IMG/VR virus record: IMGVR_UViG_3300020159_002519 | Location: 1-44,501 of that record | Reading direction: 5' to 3' (one strand) | Source: a virus | Length of the DNA stretch: 44,501 nucleotides | In this document: piece after piece, positions 42,275-44,501 of the stretch | How the letters are laid out: each line of letters opens with the position of its first letter | Position numbering within the stretch: position 1 is the stretch's first letter | The notes under the pieces: model-generated | Seen by the model: only the letters and a program-made list of their open reading frames with translations | What the model was told of the DNA's origin: nothing | Databases searched by the model: none | Made by a program: the position numbers and the translations under genes

Positions 42275-43086
42275 TGGCTGAGAATGTAGCTTCTCCAGAA
42301 CCTTCCGTATTGCTGAATAGTCCTATCTGTCGCCGTGCTCCCGTCGTTTCTCCCTTTAGGGATTCCGTCTTGCCCGGCGGAAAACGTATGCACAGTCGGA
42401 CGGGCCCCATCGAATGTCATCGTCTGGAACGTAATCCCGCCCACAGGCATCATCGGCAAAGTAGGAAAGGACGTCGGAACGGAATAGTTCTGTCTGGCGG
42501 CCGTCAGGCCGCCATCGTTTTTCTTTTTTTCCCGTTCCTTGCGTTCATAAGCTCGGGCGAGAGTCCGATATCTTTGCATGCCAGCTCCCCACCTGACGGC
42601 ATTGAGCTGATCCCTGAATGTGGAATTGATCCCTAGCTCGATGCCCCTTTTTGGTCCGCCAGCGGCGACGATGCCGGCGGCACCGGAGCCAAGGGAGGTG
42701 TATCCCCCTTTTCTTTCGCCACCGGCGGCGATAATTCCGGCCGCGCCGTCGCCAAGTCGTTGGACTGAGCCGGTCTGGACTCCGCCTCGGTCTATTATGC
42801 CTTGGGACGACATGCCCTCGGACACCGACTCGAAATAATCTCGCTGGGACTTCACATAGGCCGCGCGGTTCTGCAAGGCCCTGTGATCATTCACCTCGAC
42901 CTCTCGTTCTCGGTCTTGCTTGGCGAAGTGCTTGTCCATCGCCTCAGCCGTGTCAGGACTGTCGGCCGGCTGGGCGGCGTTCTCCCTCTCGCGACGCGCT
43001 GTCGCGTCGTCGCTCTTGAGCTTGGCTTGATACGTCGCGTCTGCCTGACGCCTATCAAAGTCGTCTCGACTAGAGGATCCGGCCAT
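42271..43086 (-). CDS. Unknown protein with Gly/Ala repeat, 271 aa
   Basis: Starts at 43086, overlapping the 26-aa gene stop (TAATG), and overlaps TerL by ATGA. Residues 1-90 are highly charged and probably helical (DDATARRERENAAQ, KQDREREVEVNDHR). Two near-identical blocks, LGDGAAGIIAAGG at 111-123 and LGSGAAGIVAAGG at 132-144, are 21 residues apart. The C-terminal third is Gly/Ser/Thr/Pro-rich with TFPTLPMMPVGG and ends in a helix DRTIQQYGRFWRSYILSQ. Its slot is where a terminase small subunit is often found, but no helix-turn-helix is visible. It could be a virion protein. Function unassigned. Confidence 0.7.
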   Translation of the reverse strand: MAGSSSRDDFDRRQADATYQAKLKSDDATARRERENAAQPADSPDTAEAMDKHFAKQDREREVEVNDHRALQNRAAYVKSQRDYFESVSEGMSSQGIIDRGGVQTGSVQRLGDGAAGIIAAGGERKGGYTSLGSGAAGIVAAGGPKRGIELGINSTFRDQLNAVRWGAGMQRYRTLARAYERKEREKKKNDGGLTAARQNYSVPTSFPTLPMMPVGGITFQTMTFDGARPTVHTFSAGQDGIPKGRNDGSTATDRTIQQYGRFWRSYILSQ

Positions 43087-43166
43087 TACTTGCAGCCTTT
43101 ATAATCCTTCCACCCCTTCCCGCAGGAAGACTTGGAGGATTTGCTCTTGGAATTACATTTGCTCAT
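43086..43166 (-). CDS. Cys/Lys/Ser-rich peptide, 26 aa
   Basis: The ATG at 43166 lies inside the end of the preceding gene (14-nt overlap) and the stop overlaps the next ATG as TAATG. The peptide is built almost entirely from Lys, Ser, Cys and Gly: MSKCNSKSKS, then SSCGKGW and YKGCK, with Cys at 4, 15 and 25. Tight nesting on both sides argues for a translated gene despite its size, though it may be chance between coupled genes. A small zinc-binding or basic nucleic-acid-binding peptide is possible. Confidence 0.45.
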   Translation of the reverse strand: MSKCNSKSKSSKSSCGKGWKDYKGCK

Positions 43167-43590
43167 GTTTGCGCCGTATGGCTGTGAAAAGTTTGTGGGG
43201 GCTTGCCGGGCGTTGCGAGCATATGAGCTTGCTGCCCTTGCGGTCGACGAGGACCTCGGCGCCGGGATAGAACATCCGGGCGTCGCTGACTATGACGTTA
43301 TGGGACTTGCCGTCAATCAAGACAGTCATGATCCGGTTGTTCGGCCAATTGTTCCGCGAGACGATGGCCTGCTTCGGCCAAGACTCCTGCGGCTTGTCGG
43401 CGACGCCGAACTTATCGTAGACCTTCCTCTGGCCAGCTTCGGTGAAGACGACCGGGCACATGTGCTCGGGCTTATCGCCCTGCTTGAGCCGGTTCCAATC
43501 CTCTCCCTGCTTTAGGTGTTCGCGCCGGAAGCGGAGCATCTCGTCTCTTGGCAATCCGAAGCGGGCTATTATATCCTTCTCAGTCTGCAT
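43153..43590 (-). CDS. HTH-containing protein, 145 aa
   Basis: I start it at 43590 (MQTEKDIIARFG), overlapping the RusA stop by 11 nt; a longer frame to 43719 would run antiparallel into rusA and is unlikely. Residues 5-30 (KDIIARFGLPRDEMLRFRREHL) read like a MerR-type or phage regulatory HTH, followed by DWNRLKQGDKPEHMCPVVFTEAGQRKVYDKFG. The C-terminal half is beta-rich (NRIMTVLIDGKSHNVIVSD, AEVLVDRKGSKLICSQ). It may be a transcription or recombination regulator. No family name is secure. Confidence 0.7.
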   Translation of the reverse strand: MQTEKDIIARFGLPRDEMLRFRREHLKQGEDWNRLKQGDKPEHMCPVVFTEAGQRKVYDKFGVADKPQESWPKQAIVSRNNWPNNRIMTVLIDGKSHNVIVSDARMFYPGAEVLVDRKGSKLICSQRPASPHKLFTAIRRKHEQM

Positions 43591-44077
43591 GGTGTGAAGC
43601 GTAGAGGGCGTCGACGAAGGCCTCGTCGATCCAAGGAGCCGGGCAAACCCGGATGCCGACGAACGGCTTGTGGTGGCGGCACTTGACCACCTGACCGAAG
43701 ACCACCTGAGAGTCGTCATGCCAGAATCCTTCGCGCGTCATGATATCGCAGATGGTCTTAGGAAGGTTATCCCAATCCGGCTTTACCGGGTGGGGCAGGC
43801 TCTTGCGCTTATCTCCCTTGTTCAGCGGGAACGCAAAGGTCATCCTGAGCCAAAGCGGACCTTCGAGAGGCTTGTCCGGTCTATACGGCTTTATCTGCTT
43901 GGAGAACATCTCACCCCAGAGCTTGACCTTAGACTTGGAGGTCTTGCCGATGAATTGCCTCCCGTCCTTGGTTCGGAGGATGCGAAGGTCCGTCTGGTGG
44001 GTCGTCCGTATGGGTTCGACGTCCACAGTAAAATCGACGCGAAGGGGGTCGCGGTCGATGAGCTCCCTCGTTGACAT
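43580..44077 (-). CDS. rusA: RusA-like Holliday junction resolvase, 165 aa
   Basis: I choose the ATG at 44077 (MSTRELIDRD); the in-frame extension to 44176 would overlap the divergent gene. The C-terminal half is characteristic of RusA: KPDWDNLPK at 99-107 with the paired Asp101/Asp103 and Lys107, then FWHDDSQVVFGQ at 118-129 with Asp121/Asp122. The N-terminal strands carry FTVDVEPIR and WLRMTFAFP. RusA resolves branched DNA, which would suit a phage that uses Erf annealing and packages from branched concatemers. It is the first gene of the long minus-strand unit. Confidence 0.9.
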   Translation of the reverse strand: MSTRELIDRDPLRVDFTVDVEPIRTTHQTDLRILRTKDGRQFIGKTSKSKVKLWGEMFSKQIKPYRPDKPLEGPLWLRMTFAFPLNKGDKRKSLPHPVKPDWDNLPKTICDIMTREGFWHDDSQVVFGQVVKCRHHKPFVGIRVCPAPWIDEAFVDALYASHHAD

Positions 44078-44113
44078 GGGCGTAATAACGAAGACACTAC
44101 GAAACCATGTCAA
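44071..44113. promoter_or_regulatory. Divergent promoter region with 9-bp inverted repeat
   Basis: TTGACATGG at 44071-44079 and its exact complement CCATGTCAA at 44105-44113 flank a 25-nt centre. Each copy holds a perfect TTGACA -35 element pointing inward past the opposite gene and also contains the start codon of rusA (44077) or of the divergent gene (44107). With 17-nt spacing, the minus -10 would be CGTTAT and the plus -10 ACACTA, both weak. Either transcript would begin at or very near its ATG, so leaderless translation is possible. The repeat could also be an operator. Confidence 0.45.
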
Positions 44114-44501
44114 ACGATAATGGACGCTTGGATACGTCGCCGAGCTCGGACCACAACGCTTCGCGCGTCGACCCACAACGCCGGGCGGCGGTCGAAGAGC
44201 TGCTGAGGGTCGGCCGGCCGATCGACGAGATTGCCAAGCTCCAGCGCATGTCGCCGAACAACGTCATGGCCATCAAAAGGTCGATGCCGGAGGCAACCGG
44301 GCTAAATGACGAGTTCAAGGCCGCGACTGTCCGGAACCTCAAGAGCTTCGTCCAGCAGGCGAGCCAGAAGCTGGTCGACGAGCTCGACAGTCTGCACGTC
44401 TCGCAGATCCCAATCGCCATGGGCATCGCCATAGACAAGATTCAGGCCCTCCAAGACCAGCCTCAGGCGGTCGTCGAGCACAGGTTCACCATAGACCACA
44501 A
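44107..44501 (+). CDS. HTH protein, possible terminase small subunit, 3' truncated
   Basis: The frame is open from the ATG at 44107 to the window end (131 codons). A helix-turn-helix occupies about 37-58 (RPIDEIAKLQRMSPNNVMAIKR). A long helix follows (FKAATVRNLKSFVQQASQKL). Residues 101-117 (IPIAMGIAIDKIQALQD) match a motif seen repeatedly in phage HTH proteins that are either small terminases or regulators. Its place divergent to the packaging/late unit fits TerS, though it is not beside terL. The C-terminus is outside the window, so the oligomerisation part cannot be seen. Confidence 0.6.
   Translation, partial: MSNDNGRLDTSPSSDHNASRVDPQRRAAVEELLRVGRPIDEIAKLQRMSPNNVMAIKRSMPEATGLNDEFKAATVRNLKSFVQQASQKLVDELDSLHVSQIPIAMGIAIDKIQALQDQPQAVVEHRFTIDH

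Noticed and set aside
43591-43719. Upstream extension of the HTH protein gene to 43719
   Set aside because: It runs through the rusA active-site region in another frame and yields a Ser/Arg-rich shadow sequence.
44078-44176. N-terminal extension of RusA to 44176
   Set aside because: It would overlap the divergent gene's coding start and has no RusA-like sequence.
1-44501. CRISPR array, insertion sequence or integrase
   Set aside because: I saw no regularly spaced repeats, terminal inverted repeats with transposase, or recombinase signature on either strand.

Overview
The window is one continuous piece of a tailed bacteriophage genome. It carries a large terminase, portal, scaffold-like protein, HK97-fold capsid protein, head-tail adaptor, tail-nozzle-like protein and tail fibre. 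No tape-measure, sheath or tail-tube gene is visible, so a short-tailed (podovirus-like) particle is the best reading. The MCP looks like the DUF5309/SU10-type family and the annealing protein is Erf-like. The lysis genes (multi-spanning holin, a lipobox plus membrane-segment spanin-like protein) suggest a Gram-negative host. The host cannot be named from the sequence. No integrase, DNA polymerase or RNA polymerase is seen; the genome clearly continues beyond both ends.

Layout. (1) Positions 1-4772, plus strand, replication/recombination side: a 5'-truncated winged-HTH replisome-organizer-like gene, a DnaC-like helicase loader in an ATGA-linked chain of small genes, a lysozyme-like gene, then four tRNA genes (Gly-GCC, Gly-GCC, Arg-CCU, Gly-UCC) interspersed with an Erf-type annealing protein, two ribbon-helix-helix-like proteins and small unknowns. 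(2) Positions 4773-4930: a bidirectional terminator plus two more hairpins separating convergent transcription units. (3) Positions 4931-44077, minus strand, late genes. In transcription order these are RusA resolvase, HTH protein, 26-aa peptide, unknown 271-aa protein, TerL, Xis-like HTH, portal, small protein, scaffold, MCP, two small proteins, adaptor, beta-rich protein, fibre, 35-aa membrane peptide, nozzle, five unrecognised (probably internal virion/ejection) proteins, one giant 6453-aa protein, holin and spanin-like protein. (4) From 44107, plus strand: a 3'-truncated HTH protein of terminase-small-subunit type, divergent from rusA across an inverted repeat.

The outstanding object is the 19.4-kb gene at 6268-25629, which fills about 43% of the window. 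It has features of phage large polyvalent proteins: two separate HExxH metallopeptidase-like sites, an EEFQSD module, a hydrophobic Ala/Gly-rich N-terminal region and a C-terminal helix-turn-helix. It lies directly downstream of the putative ejection proteins and upstream of lysis, where phages commonly encode proteins carried in the virion and delivered with the DNA. A plausible, untested model is a giant ejected multi-domain protein protecting or reprogramming at infection.

The late genes form an almost gapless chain, many with TAATG stop/start overlaps and little Shine-Dalgarno sequence. In stretches read by codon, the giant gene uses ATA and AGG often, whereas the early genes and MCP favour ATC and CGC. 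The phage-encoded tRNA-Arg(CCU) matches that bias.
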